A stretch of 59,950 bases of DNA from Mesorhizobium sp. B2-7-1 (GCF_006440735.1 NZ_VFUA01000029.1:1-59950); one strand, 5' to 3'; counted from the first letter of the stretch, positions 9,344-19,598 are shown. Translations and numbers: made by a program. Notes: a model not told the origin generated them from the sequence alone.

Positions 9344-10459
9344 TCAGTTGACGTTGCGCACGAAACGACTGGCGAATTTCAGGAGCCAGGTCACGAACAC
9401 GACGATGATGATCAGATAGGCCATGGCCAGCATGGTGCCGTAGCCGACATTCGAGCGGTCACGGTATTCGCGGTAGATGAAGCTCGACACGGAATCGGTG
9501 GCGCCGCCGGGTCCGCCGGAGGTCAAGGTGATGATGATGTCGGCAAGCTTCAGCTTGAAGATGATGCGCAGGATCACGGCCGTCACCGACACCGGCAGCA
9601 TCAGCGGAAAGGTGACCTGCCAGAATGTCTGCCATGCGGTCGCGCCGTCGACGCGGGCGGCTTCCAGCACCTCGCGCGACATCGCCTGCAGGCCGGCAAG
9701 CAGCATGATCATCATGAACGGGATGAAGGTCCAGGCGTCGAGCATCATGATCGAGATGCGGGCGGTGATCGGGTCGGAGAAGAAGGCGGGATTGTCCCAG
9801 CCGAGATGACGCGCCAGCGTCGCCGCCGGTCCGAACCGGTACTCCATAAGCGATTTGCCGACCATCCAGGACACGGCGACCGGCGACAGCATCAGCGGCA
9901 AAAGGAAGACGACACGGAAGAATTTGCGGGCCCGGATCTGGGCGTTGAGCAGCAGCGCCAGGCCGAAGGCGATGACATATTCGACCAGCACCGCAAGCAC
10001 ATAGAGCACCATGTTGAACAGCGCGTTGCGGTAATAGGGATCAGCCAGCATCTGCCAGAAATTGTCGAGGCCGTTGAACCTGCGTCCGGCAAACGAGCTG
10101 AGGTTCCAGTCGGTCAGCGCGATATAGAAGCCGAACAGGGTCGGGAAGATCACCATGGCGATGGTGAAGAGCAGCGCCGGCAAAAGGAACAGCGCGCGCT
10201 GGCCGTCCTCTCCACGCGTCAAGACCTGCCAGGCGCCGAGCGCCGCGCCCCACACGATGTAAGCGTAGATCACCGGTCGCCAGGTGTCGAAACCGACCGT
10301 GGACATCTCGGTCTTGTAGAGGACCTGCACGACGATGATCGCCAGCAGGCCAAGCGTCGCGAGGGCCAGCAGGCCCCAGCCGAGGCGCTTGCGGCCCGCC
10401 GGGATCAGGTCGGCCGGATCTGCCGGCCACGCATTCGCGGTCGAAGTCTGCTCAGCCAC
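9344..10459 (-). CDS. carbohydrate ABC transporter permease, MalF type
   Basis: The 371-residue inner-membrane protein has an N-terminal extension with two or three extra hydrophobic segments, then the permease core. The EAA loop LEAARVDGATAWQTFWQVTFPLMLP is present. The start codon is GTG at 10459 behind AGAGG. The 9-bp gap to the MalG-type gene and about 90 bp to the upstream binding-protein gene indicate an operon read leftward. Confidence 0.92.
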   Translation of the reverse strand: MAEQTSTANAWPADPADLIPAGRKRLGWGLLALATLGLLAIIVVQVLYKTEMSTVGFDTWRPVIYAYIVWGAALGAWQVLTRGEDGQRALFLLPALLFTIAMVIFPTLFGFYIALTDWNLSSFAGRRFNGLDNFWQMLADPYYRNALFNMVLYVLAVLVEYVIAFGLALLLNAQIRARKFFRVVFLLPLMLSPVAVSWMVGKSLMEYRFGPAATLARHLGWDNPAFFSDPITARISIMMLDAWTFIPFMMIMLLAGLQAMSREVLEAARVDGATAWQTFWQVTFPLMLPVSVTAVILRIIFKLKLADIIITLTSGGPGGATDSVSSFIYREYRDRSNVGYGTMLAMAYLIIIVVFVTWLLKFASRFVRNVN

Positions 10460-10551
10460 GCCTTGCCTCTTTGCGCTTCAAACCGGCCGGGCCGGTAAAG
10501 ATGCGGCCCGGTGACGATGTGCCACCGGGCCGCGACGTCTCATAAGCCAGC

Positions 10552-12216
10552 CTACATGCCGAGCGAGGCTTTGTAGAGCTTGATCTGGTTTTCGCGGCCG
10601 ATCTGGTCGGTCAGCTTTTCCCAGGCCGCGGCGATGGCGTCGGCGCCTTCCTGTGCCTTCATCTTGCCGGCGAAGGTGTTGGCAAGGATGTCCTCGGCGG
10701 CGGAGTAGTACTGGAAGATGCCGGGGATGCGCGGCTCGATCGCCGCGTTCGGATGGTTGTAGCTGTCGCCTTCCGACTTGAGATAGGAGGTGATGAAGGC
10801 CTCGTCATAGCCTGCCGCCACCCATTCCGGAATGTTGAAATGGGAGTTGCGGTAGGGCTGGAAGCCCGACGGATACATCGCCGTCCAGATCGACAGGTCC
10901 TTGCCGCCGAGATGGGCGGCGGCGGACCATGCGGCCTTCTTCTTCTTCTCGTCCTTGTCGACGCGCGCCATGACATAGACGCCCCAGCCGAGATAGGCGC
11001 AGTTCGGCGCATAGTTGGGCCCACTGGCGAGCTTGTCCCACTTGCCGGTCTTGGAATTGTAGACGTCGTCGGAGCCCGGCAGGATCGAGAAGCCGGTGAC
11101 GTCGCCGATGACCGAAGAGTCGTTGGTCTTCACGTTCGAACCGACGTCGCCCCACCAGGGGATCATCGAGCCGGTGCCGGCCAGGAACTGCTGGAAGGCG
11201 GTCGTGTTCGGATCGGCATTGATCTGGTCTGCGGGCTCGGAGGGCAGGGCGTCGATCACGTCCTGGATGGCGCGCACCCAGGCCGGATTGTTGACGCGCG
11301 GCTTCATCGTGTCGGCATCGAACAGCCAGGCCTTGTCGTCCGGATGCTTGGCATAGGCGGTGGCGCGGCTGCCGAGGAAGTAGAAGCCGAAACCGCCCCA
11401 GGGCTTGGGCGCGTCGAGATAGCCATAGACGTCCTGGCCCTTGAATTTCTTGCCCTTGAGGAACTTGGTGACGGCCTGCACTTCCTGCCAGGTCTTCGGC
11501 ACGCCCCATTCCGTCGTTGCGCCGCTATCCTTCCACTGCTTGGCGAGGTCGGCATCGGAGAACACGTCGGTGCGGTAGTTGAAGTTGTGCGTGTCGCCGT
11601 CGATGGTGACGCGATACTGCTTGCCGTCCCAGGTGCCGACCGGCGGCTTCAGGTAGTTGACGAGATCGTCGAAGTCGATCTGCTTCTTGACCCAGTCGGG
11701 CATCTCGGAGGTGAGGCCCTTGCCGCAGACATCGCCTTCGAAGGGCGCGCCCATCTCGATGATGTCGAAGTCGACGGTGCCGGTGGCGATCGACTGCTGC
11801 AGGCGGGCGTTGTAGTCGGCCTGGGCGAGGTCGATCCAGCTGATCTTGGCGCCCGTATAGGCCTCCCATGGCTTCAGGAAGCCACGGAACAGCACGTTGT
11901 GCAGGTTTTGGTTGTTGAGGCCCATGAAGGTGAGCTCGACACCGGCGAACTCGCCTTCCTTGACATTGGCTTTGGTCGCTTCGAGGCAGAGCTCGCCGAC
12001 CTTCTGGAAGTCGGCATCGGTCGGCTGGCCCTTGCCGACGCCGGGAATCTGCAGGATTTTCTTACGCAAATCATCGTCGGCGGCGGCGGGCCTTGTCAAC
12101 GCGCCGAGCCCGGCGCCTGATGCGGCGGCGATCGCGGCCATGCTGGCCGCGCCTTTCAGCAGATCGCGGCGGCTGGCGCCGGCGCGCATCAGTTTTTCAT
12201 ACAGGTCGACTCTCAT
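10552..12216 (-). CDS. extracellular solute-binding protein of sugar ABC transporter
   Basis: The 554-residue periplasmic binding protein starts with a twin-arginine-type leader: ASRRDLLKGAASMAAIAAASGAG with cleavage probably near residue 46 (PAAADD). The mature part has the cluster-1 binding-protein fold. It is larger than the usual 420-450 residues, suggesting extra surface domains or a larger ligand. GGAGG sits 9 bases before the ATG. First gene of the leftward transporter operon, divergent from its presumed ATPase; the shared 281-bp gap holds a LacI-type palindrome. Ligand cannot be read from sequence; neighbours point to a sugar or polyol. Confidence 0.9.
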   Translation of the reverse strand: MRVDLYEKLMRAGASRRDLLKGAASMAAIAAASGAGLGALTRPAAADDDLRKKILQIPGVGKGQPTDADFQKVGELCLEATKANVKEGEFAGVELTFMGLNNQNLHNVLFRGFLKPWEAYTGAKISWIDLAQADYNARLQQSIATGTVDFDIIEMGAPFEGDVCGKGLTSEMPDWVKKQIDFDDLVNYLKPPVGTWDGKQYRVTIDGDTHNFNYRTDVFSDADLAKQWKDSGATTEWGVPKTWQEVQAVTKFLKGKKFKGQDVYGYLDAPKPWGGFGFYFLGSRATAYAKHPDDKAWLFDADTMKPRVNNPAWVRAIQDVIDALPSEPADQINADPNTTAFQQFLAGTGSMIPWWGDVGSNVKTNDSSVIGDVTGFSILPGSDDVYNSKTGKWDKLASGPNYAPNCAYLGWGVYVMARVDKDEKKKKAAWSAAAHLGGKDLSIWTAMYPSGFQPYRNSHFNIPEWVAAGYDEAFITSYLKSEGDSYNHPNAAIEPRIPGIFQYYSAAEDILANTFAGKMKAQEGADAIAAAWEKLTDQIGRENQIKLYKASLGM

Positions 12217-12391
12217 CTACAGGTTCCTCCCAGAACAACAGCGATTGAATTGAAGTGCCAATCTCTCGGACGTCGAAACGTCTCTCGGTTCTCCTCGATC
12301 ATACGGGGACGTGGGACCCCACCCTGCGTCGCCGGAGCTCCGATCTCAGGGTAACAGGCCTGCTCTCGGATTGGCACTCGCCACTATTCGC

Positions 12392-12403
12392 GTAATCGAT
12401 TAC
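12392..12403. promoter_or_regulatory. candidate LacI-family operator
   Basis: GTAATCGATTAC is a perfect 12-bp palindrome with the central CG typical of LacI/GalR operators. It lies in the gap between the divergent binding-protein and ATPase genes, just upstream of the rightward promoter candidate, so one repressor could control both sides. No LacI-family gene is present in this window. Confidence 0.5.
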
Positions 12404-12404
12404 C

Positions 12405-12435
12405 TTGTCAACAAGATTGGCTTTTTATCTATAAG
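12405..12435 (+). promoter_or_regulatory. candidate promoter of the ATPase-mutarotase-kinase genes
   Basis: TTGTCA (12405-12410) and TATAAG (12430-12435) form a promoter-like pair with a long 19-bp spacer, directly abutting the palindrome at 12392-12403. The surrounding bases are AT-rich compared with the rest of the window. Start site not determined. Confidence 0.35.
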
Positions 12436-12497
12436 ATACCGACTTGCCGTTGCCGTTGGCAATGGCTAGCTTCACCGCAAACGATAAAGGGGAGACG

Positions 12498-13574
<1,077 letters not shown>

Positions 13575-13575
13575 A

Positions 13576-13631
13576 ACTTTACGCAATTCCGGACGGAAAA
13601 CCGCTCACACTTTTCCTGGAATTGCTCCAGA
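13576..13631. repeat. intergenic palindromic repeat, type A
   Basis: Inverted arms TTACGCAATTCCGGACGG and TTTTCCTGGAATTGCTCCAG surround AAAACCGCTCACAC. Very similar arms occur at 39662-39760 and 51000-51078. It sits in the 83-bp gap between the ATPase and mutarotase genes and may act as an mRNA hairpin within the operon. Confidence 0.65.
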
Positions 13632-13657
13632 CCGCATCAACCCTTCAAGAGGAAACC

Positions 13658-14110
13658 ATGCTCAAAGGGATCAATCCGCTGCTCAATGCCGATGTGCTCC
13701 AGGCGCTGCGGGCGATGGGTCATGGCGACGACCTGATCATCGCCGACACCAATTTCCCGTCCGATTCCGTGGCGCGGCAAACCGTGCTCGGCAAGCTGCT
13801 GCGCATCGATGCAACGGCGGCCGAAGTGGTGAAGGCGGTGCTGTCGGTCTTGCCGCTGGATACTTTCGTCAACGATGCCGCCGCGCGCATGGAGATCGTC
13901 GGCAAGCCGAACGAAATCCCGCCGGTGCAGAAGGAGGTTCAAAACGAGATCGACGCGGCCGAGGGCAAGCCCTGGCCGATGATCTCGATCGAGCGCTACG
14001 CCTTCTACGAGCGCTCCAAGAAAGCCTATTGCGTGATCCAGACCGGCGAGCGCCGCTTCTATGGCTGCTTTGCCTTCCGCAAGGGCGTCGTGCCACCGAA
14101 TGCGGAGTAA
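13658..14110 (+). CDS. RbsD/FucU-family sugar mutarotase
   Basis: The 150-residue protein belongs to the RbsD/FucU fold, which interconverts sugar anomers. The N-terminus MLKGINPLLNADVLQALRAMGHGDDLIIADTNFPS carries the family His (GHGD) and Asp; the C-terminal Tyr/Cys segment YERSKKAYCVIQTGERRFYGCF matches FucU. FucU and RbsD differ subtly, so L-fucose versus ribose preference is not fixed. AGAGG precedes the ATG at 13658. It overlaps nothing and is followed 4 bp later by the kinase gene. Confidence 0.9.
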   Translation: MLKGINPLLNADVLQALRAMGHGDDLIIADTNFPSDSVARQTVLGKLLRIDATAAEVVKAVLSVLPLDTFVNDAAARMEIVGKPNEIPPVQKEVQNEIDAAEGKPWPMISIERYAFYERSKKAYCVIQTGERRFYGCFAFRKGVVPPNAE

Positions 14111-14114
14111 GGAC

Positions 14115-15041
14115 ATGGCCGCAGGCAAGCCCGTCGTCATCCTGGGTGTATTCGTCGCCGACACCGCCTATCGCGCCGATCGCCAGCCGCGGCTGGGCGA
14201 GACGATCCTGGGCAATTCCTTCAAGCTCGGCCCGGGCGGCAAGGGATCGAACCAGGCCGTAGCCGCCGGCAAGCTCGGCGCGGACATCACCTTCCTGACG
14301 CGCCTCGGCGTCGATGCCTTCGCCGATATGGCCAAACAGACGTGGAAGGACGCAGGCGTGAAAAGCGCCGTCATCGACACGCCCGACAGCTATACGGGCG
14401 CGGCCTATATCTTCGTCGAGGAAGGCACCGGCAACAACGCGATCATCGTCAGCCCGGGCGCGGCAATGCTGATTTCCCCGGCCGACATCGAGGCGCATGC
14501 CGGGCTGATCCGGTCCGCTGGCGTCTTCGTCACCCAGCTCGAACAGCCGATCGACGCGGCATTGAAGGCGCTCGAGATCGCGCGCGGGGCAGGGGTGACG
14601 ACCATCCTCAATCCGGCGCCGGCCGCCAGCCTGCCGGATCGCATCTACACGCTTTGCGATTATGTCACGCCCAACGAGACTGAGGCAGAAGGGCTGACCG
14701 GCATCAAGGTTTCGTCGGTCGACGACGCCCGCCGCGCCGCCGATGCCCTATTGGCCAAGGGTGTCGGCTCGGTCATCGTGACGCTCGGCGAGAAGGGCGC
14801 CTTGCTCCACACCAAGACCTTTTCCGAACATGTCGGCGCGGTCAATGCCGGCCCGGTGGTCGAGACCACGGGGGCGGGCGACGCGTTCAATGGCGGCCTG
14901 GCCGCAGCCTTGGCAAAAGGCGTCGAGCCATTGGAGGCCATCCGCTTTGCCTGCGCAGTCGCCGGCATTTCGGTGACCCGCCCGGGCACCGCGCCGTCGA
15001 TGCCGGCATTGCAGGAAGTGGAAACCCTCCTTGCCAGGTGA
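14115..15041 (+). CDS. ribokinase-family carbohydrate kinase
   Basis: The 308-residue PfkB kinase should phosphorylate the imported sugar in the cytosol. The N-terminal GPGGKGSNQAVAAGKLGA motif (PfkB signature 1) and the C-terminal signature with the catalytic base, ETTGAGDAFNGGLAAALA, are intact; NPAPAASLPD resembles ribokinase. The ATG at 14115 (MAAGKPVV) starts 4 bp after the mutarotase stop. Ribokinase itself is the nearest named type, but the pathway's sugar is unknown. Confidence 0.9.
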   Translation: MAAGKPVVILGVFVADTAYRADRQPRLGETILGNSFKLGPGGKGSNQAVAAGKLGADITFLTRLGVDAFADMAKQTWKDAGVKSAVIDTPDSYTGAAYIFVEEGTGNNAIIVSPGAAMLISPADIEAHAGLIRSAGVFVTQLEQPIDAALKALEIARGAGVTTILNPAPAASLPDRIYTLCDYVTPNETEAEGLTGIKVSSVDDARRAADALLAKGVGSVIVTLGEKGALLHTKTFSEHVGAVNAGPVVETTGAGDAFNGGLAAALAKGVEPLEAIRFACAVAGISVTRPGTAPSMPALQEVETLLAR

Positions 15042-15069
15042 GGTTGCTTCACCGTCGCCGGCAACATCC

Positions 15070-15852
15070 ATGGAAAAGATGCGAGCGTCTCGCAACCGCA
15101 GCGCTCCGACTGTGGATTTCACAACCAATTGCTATGAGAATGATTGGCAGATCATGCTTGCGAGGGGTTATTTGCGCGTCGTCCTCGACCGTTGCTGCCA
15201 TGATTTCAACCGGCGCCGGCTGGTCATCAACAATGTCAGGGAGCGCGCTCGGGTGGAAGCGGCCGCGGCGGCGGCGGTGGCCCGCGGCGATATCGACGAA
15301 TATCTGTTCGTGGATGATCATGCCGCGGCCGCCTTGGAGTTTTTCCAGGTCAGCAAAACTTCCCTTGGCCGCGGCTATCTCTATTCCATCAGCGAATTGG
15401 TTGCGCTTCACATCAGTGATGCCAGCTACCTGCTCTATTATAAGGGCGATTCTTATCCGAAGCGCCGGTTCCGCTGGATCGACGACGCTGTGGGGCTGAT
15501 GGAGGGCAGTGGCGATCTCGTCGTCGCAAATCTGTGTTGGAACGATCGGTTCGACCTGGCAAGATCCGAAAGCTTCGGCCAGCAAGGCGACTTCCTCGTT
15601 GGATATGGATTCTCAGACCAATGTTTCCTGGTAAAGATGTCCATCTTCCGCGCGCCGATCTACAACGAGGAAAATCCGGCTTCTGCACGCTATCCCGACT
15701 ATGCCGGCGAATCCTTTGAAAAGCGCGTGGATGCCTATATGCGCAACCACGAATTGAAGCGCCTGACGCACCGCCGGCAAAGTTATGTTCACAAGAACGT
15801 TCCGAAGCGCGGTCTAGGTCGAATCCTGCGGCGATTGAGACCGCTCGCGTAG
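15070..15852 (+). CDS. hypothetical protein, glycosyltransferase-like
   Basis: A 260-residue cytosolic protein that I do not recognise as a named family. The start FTTNCYENDWQIMLARGYL, the segment RLVINNVRERARVE and the acidic YLFVDDHAAAAL/YLLYYKGDSYPK stretches look like a GT-A nucleotide-sugar transferase fold, and the tail is strongly basic (RRQSYVHKNVPKRGLGRILRRLR). Start taken at ATG 15070; an upstream in-frame start at 15031 overlaps the kinase stop region. Codon use is slightly less GC-biased than the kinase. Function is inference only. Confidence 0.6.
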   Translation: MEKMRASRNRSAPTVDFTTNCYENDWQIMLARGYLRVVLDRCCHDFNRRRLVINNVRERARVEAAAAAAVARGDIDEYLFVDDHAAAALEFFQVSKTSLGRGYLYSISELVALHISDASYLLYYKGDSYPKRRFRWIDDAVGLMEGSGDLVVANLCWNDRFDLARSESFGQQGDFLVGYGFSDQCFLVKMSIFRAPIYNEENPASARYPDYAGESFEKRVDAYMRNHELKRLTHRRQSYVHKNVPKRGLGRILRRLRPLA

Positions 15853-16108
15853 AGACTGCCTCGCTCGCAAGCTCCACTCCTCCAGCTTTCAAGGTCCGGA
15901 ACGCAACGGGAGCCAGCGCGTTTGCTGCTTTGACCGACACGAATGAAATCGGTTCGGAACAGCGGAATGAAGAAATCCTATCAAAAGCCGAGGCTGCTCA
16001 AACACGGCACGCTCATACGGCGGACAGCTCAGATCCTTGCCTCCGGCATCGTGCTGGGTGAATGATTTCCCGCGTCGTGCCGGGGCGGCAGGGCCGAGCG
16101 CTGGCGCT

Positions 16109-16312
16109 CTAAAGAATCCTGCTGGTCAACTCCAGCATCGTCGTTGCGCCTTGCTCGCTACCGGGCATGTGCACCACCCGCAGGACGCGAAGGTCCTGGT
16201 TCGATCCTTCGACCGGCATCGACACGCTTTCGCCTATCCGCGGCAATTCCTGGAATGCCAACTCGTCCACATCCCTGGCATCGTCGATGGAAATACGGCA
16301 TCTCACAGCCAT
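16109..16312 (-). CDS. small hypothetical protein (67 aa)
   Basis: The ORF starts MAVRCRISIDDARDVDELAF and ends TTMLELTSRIL. It has balanced, acidic globular composition (unlike the Arg/Ser-rich shadow ORFs), alternating strand-like ends and a good ribosome binding site GGGAGAG five bases before the ATG at 16312. The flanking gap 15853-16108 shows no other gene. No function suggested. It lies directly upstream of, and in opposite sense to nothing but, the AraC gene's 3' side, so it is probably a separate unit. Confidence 0.5.
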   Translation of the reverse strand: MAVRCRISIDDARDVDELAFQELPRIGESVSMPVEGSNQDLRVLRVVHMPGSEQGATTMLELTSRIL

Positions 16313-16379
16313 CTGATCTCTCCCGTCTTTTCGCCCGTGGGCTGAACGGGACAAGATTGGAATGGTTCCGAGAAAGACC

Positions 16380-17243
16380 TCACCTGGCGAACCTGCCGCG
16401 ATATTCGCGCGGCGTGAGCCCCTTCAACGCCTTGAATTGACGCCCGAAATTGGCCAGCGATCGATAGCCGACCAGCTCGGCGATGTGGGCGATCGGCTTG
16501 TCTTCTTCCGCGAGGAGGGCGCAGGCCTCGCCGATGCGCAGCCGCGTCACGTACTCAATCAAGGTCAAGTGCGTGTGCCGAGTGAACATGCGGTGAAAGC
16601 CTGAAGGGCTGAGCGCGGCTAGCCGGGCGAGACGATCGATCCTGAGATCGTCCGTATAGTGCGCGTGCAGATAGTCCAGCACGCGGTCTATCCGCGATCC
16701 GCTTGCAGGGATGGTGGACGAGGGCGAGCGGGACGGCGCCGTCAGCGGCTCGGCCTCGTCATCCCCGGCGAGCGTCAGCAGGACCGAGATGAGGTCGAGC
16801 AGCCGCTCCGCGGGTGGCTTGTCGAAGATCGCTTCGATCCGCGCCCTGACGCGCCCGGTGGCGCCTTGCGAGAATTTCAGCCCGCGCGCCGATCTTTCCA
16901 GCAGGCCGGCTACCGGCCGAAGCTCCGTCAGGAGACCGGTCAATCCACGTGCCCATTCGGGGCGGAACCAGATGACCATGACCAGGTGCGGCCTGCCGCC
17001 GTCGATCTTGCTCGAAGAAGACCAGGTGTGCGGTAGGCTCGGGCCGAGCAACACGAGATCGCCGTCGTCATAGCCACCGACGTGGTCGCCGACGAAGCGG
17101 CGCCCGCGCGAGTTCAGGGTGAGCGTCAGTTCATATTCCGGATGATGGTGCCATTCGAACGGAATGGTCGGGTCGCGCAGGACCCTTACCATCGACCATG
17201 AGGCGTCATCGGCGACGGTGACCTTCTCCAGATAGGGCTTCAT
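16380..17243 (-). CDS. AraC-family transcriptional regulator
   Basis: The 287-residue regulator has an N-terminal cupin ligand-binding domain with the metal-site-like EWHHHPEYELT (about 30-40) and GDLVLLGPSLPHTW, and two C-terminal HTH motifs: DLRIDRLARLAALSPSGFHRMFTRH and KPIAHIAELVGYRSLANFGRQFKALKGLTPREYR. It is divergent from the phytanoyl-CoA dioxygenase-family gene across 146 bp, the usual layout for a regulator and its target. Effector unknown. Confidence 0.92.
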   Translation of the reverse strand: MKPYLEKVTVADDASWSMVRVLRDPTIPFEWHHHPEYELTLTLNSRGRRFVGDHVGGYDDGDLVLLGPSLPHTWSSSSKIDGGRPHLVMVIWFRPEWARGLTGLLTELRPVAGLLERSARGLKFSQGATGRVRARIEAIFDKPPAERLLDLISVLLTLAGDDEAEPLTAPSRSPSSTIPASGSRIDRVLDYLHAHYTDDLRIDRLARLAALSPSGFHRMFTRHTHLTLIEYVTRLRIGEACALLAEEDKPIAHIAELVGYRSLANFGRQFKALKGLTPREYRGRFAR

Positions 17244-17389
17244 GGCCTACCCCTAAGGAATTCGCCTCGAACGGCGTGAGAGACATAACGAACGCCAGAA
17301 TAGTATCACTCCAGGCCTGTCAGGGACAACATGCGCGGCCATCGTTCAGTTAGCCTCGTCTTCGGCAGGCAAGGCAGAGGAGGAAAACG

Positions 17390-18346
17390 ATGGCCCATGC
17401 GAAAGACATCACCAAGGACGATCACCCGACATCCAGCCGTGCAACGGCCCAACTGTCCAAGATCGAGAAAACGCTTCCGCTGCGCGTGCTTTCAGACGCG
17501 GATTTCGCGCACTGGCAGAGGCGAGGCTTCGTGATCGTGCGCAATGCGGTGCCGCAGGCAAATGTCGAGCGCCTCAAGGCATTGCTTTGGCAATTCGAGG
17601 AAAAGGACCCAAGCGATCCGACGACGTGGGATGTGACCCAGCGGCGCGACTATGCCCTGAAGGAAATCAACAACGCCGGCATGGTCGAGATCTACAACCA
17701 CCAATTCCTGTGGGACAACCGCATGGCGCGTCGCGTCTACGACGCCTTCGTCGACATATGGGACATTGAGGATCTGTGGGTCGCCATCGATCGCGCCAAC
17801 CTCAACACCCCCAACAAGGGCAGGCGCGCATCTCCCGGCTTCATCCACTGGGACGCCGACACCTCGCTCGAGCCCAAGCCGATCTCGGTGCAGGGCGTCC
17901 TGTCGCTCGTCCATCAGGACGGCGGCGACATCGGCGGCTTCCAATGCGTGCCGTATCTGTTCGAGCATTTCGACGAGTGGGTGAAAACCCAACCCGCCGA
18001 TCGCGACCCGCATCACCCTGATATGAGGGGGATCGAGGACAGGATCGAGAAGCTCGAACTTTTCCCGGGCGACCTGATGATCTTCAATTCGCTGCTGGCG
18101 CATGGCGTGGCGCCGAACACGTCCGACGACAAGGTGCGGATGGCGCAGTACATCTCCATGTTCCCTGCCGATGAGGGCAATCTCGTCGAGCGCGAGGCGC
18201 GTATCCGGTCCTGGCGCGAGCGCGAGGCGCCGCAGCGCGCCGGTTTCGCCGGCGATCCGCGCGGCTGGGAGAAGAAGCATGCCGAGACGGCAAAGCTGAC
18301 ACCGCTCGGCGAAAGGCTGCTGGGGCTGATCAGCTGGAACGGGTAA
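17390..18346 (+). CDS. phytanoyl-CoA dioxygenase (PhyH) family protein
   Basis: The 318-residue protein belongs to the Fe(II)/2-oxoglutarate-dependent PhyH family. The iron facial triad is visible: His and Asp in FIHWDADTSL and a distal His in NSLLAHGVAPNTS; the following Arg (DKVRMAQYISM) would bind 2-oxoglutarate. The protein opens with an N-terminal region FAHWQRRGFVIVRNAVP typical of the family. Divergent from the AraC regulator, which likely controls it. Bacterial members hydroxylate diverse small molecules, so the substrate is open. Confidence 0.88.
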   Translation: MAHAKDITKDDHPTSSRATAQLSKIEKTLPLRVLSDADFAHWQRRGFVIVRNAVPQANVERLKALLWQFEEKDPSDPTTWDVTQRRDYALKEINNAGMVEIYNHQFLWDNRMARRVYDAFVDIWDIEDLWVAIDRANLNTPNKGRRASPGFIHWDADTSLEPKPISVQGVLSLVHQDGGDIGGFQCVPYLFEHFDEWVKTQPADRDPHHPDMRGIEDRIEKLELFPGDLMIFNSLLAHGVAPNTSDDKVRMAQYISMFPADEGNLVEREARIRSWREREAPQRAGFAGDPRGWEKKHAETAKLTPLGERLLGLISWNG

Positions 18347-18405
18347 CGTCGGAGGATCGCAACGGTGGGAGGGCTTCGCCGTTTTGCGTCAGTTTGTCGG
18401 CGGAC

Positions 18406-18481
<76 letters not shown>

Positions 18482-18699
18482 GCTTGAGCGCGGACCTTTA
18501 AGCAGTTAGGGCCGCATTCGCAAGGCCAAATGAACGGATGGCGCGCCCACCGCGGCGCGGATTTCCCCAGCCCTGGCGCCGCTGTCAAAAAACCTTCTCC
18601 TGTTTGCTGTTATGCTTGAATGCCGCGCTTGACACCCGCAAACGAACCCCTTATCCACCGCCCAACGACGAACACGCCTGACACGTGCTCGTCAAGTGC

Positions 18700-18776
18700 G
18701 CGGGTGTAGCTCAGTCGGTTAGAGTGCCGGCCTGTCACGCCGGAGGTCGCGGGTTCGAGCCCCGTCACTCGCGCCA
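18700..18776 (+). tRNA. tRNA-Asp (anticodon GUC)
   Basis: The cloverleaf begins GCGGGTGTAGCTCAGTCGG; the anticodon arm is CCGGC-CTGTCAC-GCCGG with anticodon GTC; the T arm is GCGGGTTCGAGCCCCGT; acceptor CACTCGC pairs with the 5' end (one G-U), discriminator G and encoded CCA follow. It is 77 bases. The 219 bp between the two tRNAs, in opposite orientation, shows no gene. Confidence 0.96.
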
Positions 18777-18896
18777 TTCTTCCTTGACAGGATCAATTGG
18801 AAATTCGGTTATGGGACACGTCTAGCACGTGTTCCGGCTGCAGTAAGCGGCAGCGGACCTTGCTGGGCCGCCACCTGGCTTGGCTGGTTCAGGCCG

Positions 18897-19436
18897 CTAC
18901 TGCCTGACGTAGCAGCGCTTGGGGGCGCCTGGAGCGGGATCATCGCCGAAAGCGTTGTTGCCGCAGCGAACGCCATTCCTGAAAACATTCTGCGTGTATT
19001 GGCCACGTGCGCCGTATCTGACCATCGCGCGGCCGCGGAAATCGCAGAACTCACCCTCCCTGGCGCAGGCGACCCATTCGCCGCGGTCCGGGCGTGAGCC
19101 GTAGTCATTGCCCCCGTAATTGTTGTCATCGCCATAGCCGCCGCCGCGCGCCACGAAATAACAGGCCTTTTCGCGGCCAGGAGCGGGGTCGCCAAACAGG
19201 CGATTCGAGCAGGGCACGGACTGACGGTCGAAAAACCGCGAGGTTGTTCGACCCCGTGCGCCGTAAACCACCTCCGTGGGATAGGGCAAGCGGCATATGC
19301 CGCCTTCATTGGCGCACCGGCGCAGCTGCTGCGCCGAGGCGGTGGCGGGGAAAAGGGCGGACGCCGCGGCGACCAGGCCGGCCAGGAACATGAAGGCCAG
19401 CGTCGTTCGGATCGAGACGTGAAAAGTTTTTAACAC
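18897..19436 (-). CDS. secreted protein with two Cys-rich repeats
   Basis: The 179-residue protein opens with a Sec signal peptide (FMFLAGLVAAASALFPATASA, cleavage before QQLRR). The mature part is two copies of one unit of about 53 residues, each with four Cys: CANEGGICRLPYPTEVVYGARG...C.NRLFGD..PG..KACYF and CAREGEFCDFRGRAMVRYGARG...C.NNAFGD..PG..KRCYV, joined by a Gly/Asn/Asp-rich linker. I prefer the GTG start at 19436, six bases after GGGAG; the ATG at 19463 has no such site. Probably two disulfide-bonded periplasmic or extracellular domains. Function unknown. Confidence 0.75.
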   Translation of the reverse strand: MLKTFHVSIRTTLAFMFLAGLVAAASALFPATASAQQLRRCANEGGICRLPYPTEVVYGARGRTTSRFFDRQSVPCSNRLFGDPAPGREKACYFVARGGGYGDDNNYGGNDYGSRPDRGEWVACAREGEFCDFRGRAMVRYGARGQYTQNVFRNGVRCGNNAFGDDPAPGAPKRCYVRQ

Positions 19437-19598
19437 GAATTGTCTCCCGGTTTGGTTGTACACCGATATCCTACCGCAGACCGATTAAATGCGCGATGAA
19501 TGCCTGATCGCGTCGGGAAGCTATCATTAACTCGATGTGCGAGCATGGAGCGCAGGGCCGTTGCCGTCCGGCATACGGCCCGGCTGAGTATTTTCAGC

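Noticed and set aside
15853..16108. Possible gene after the glycosyltransferase-like ORF
   Set aside because: Frames on both strands are short or shadow-like, with no ribosome binding site.
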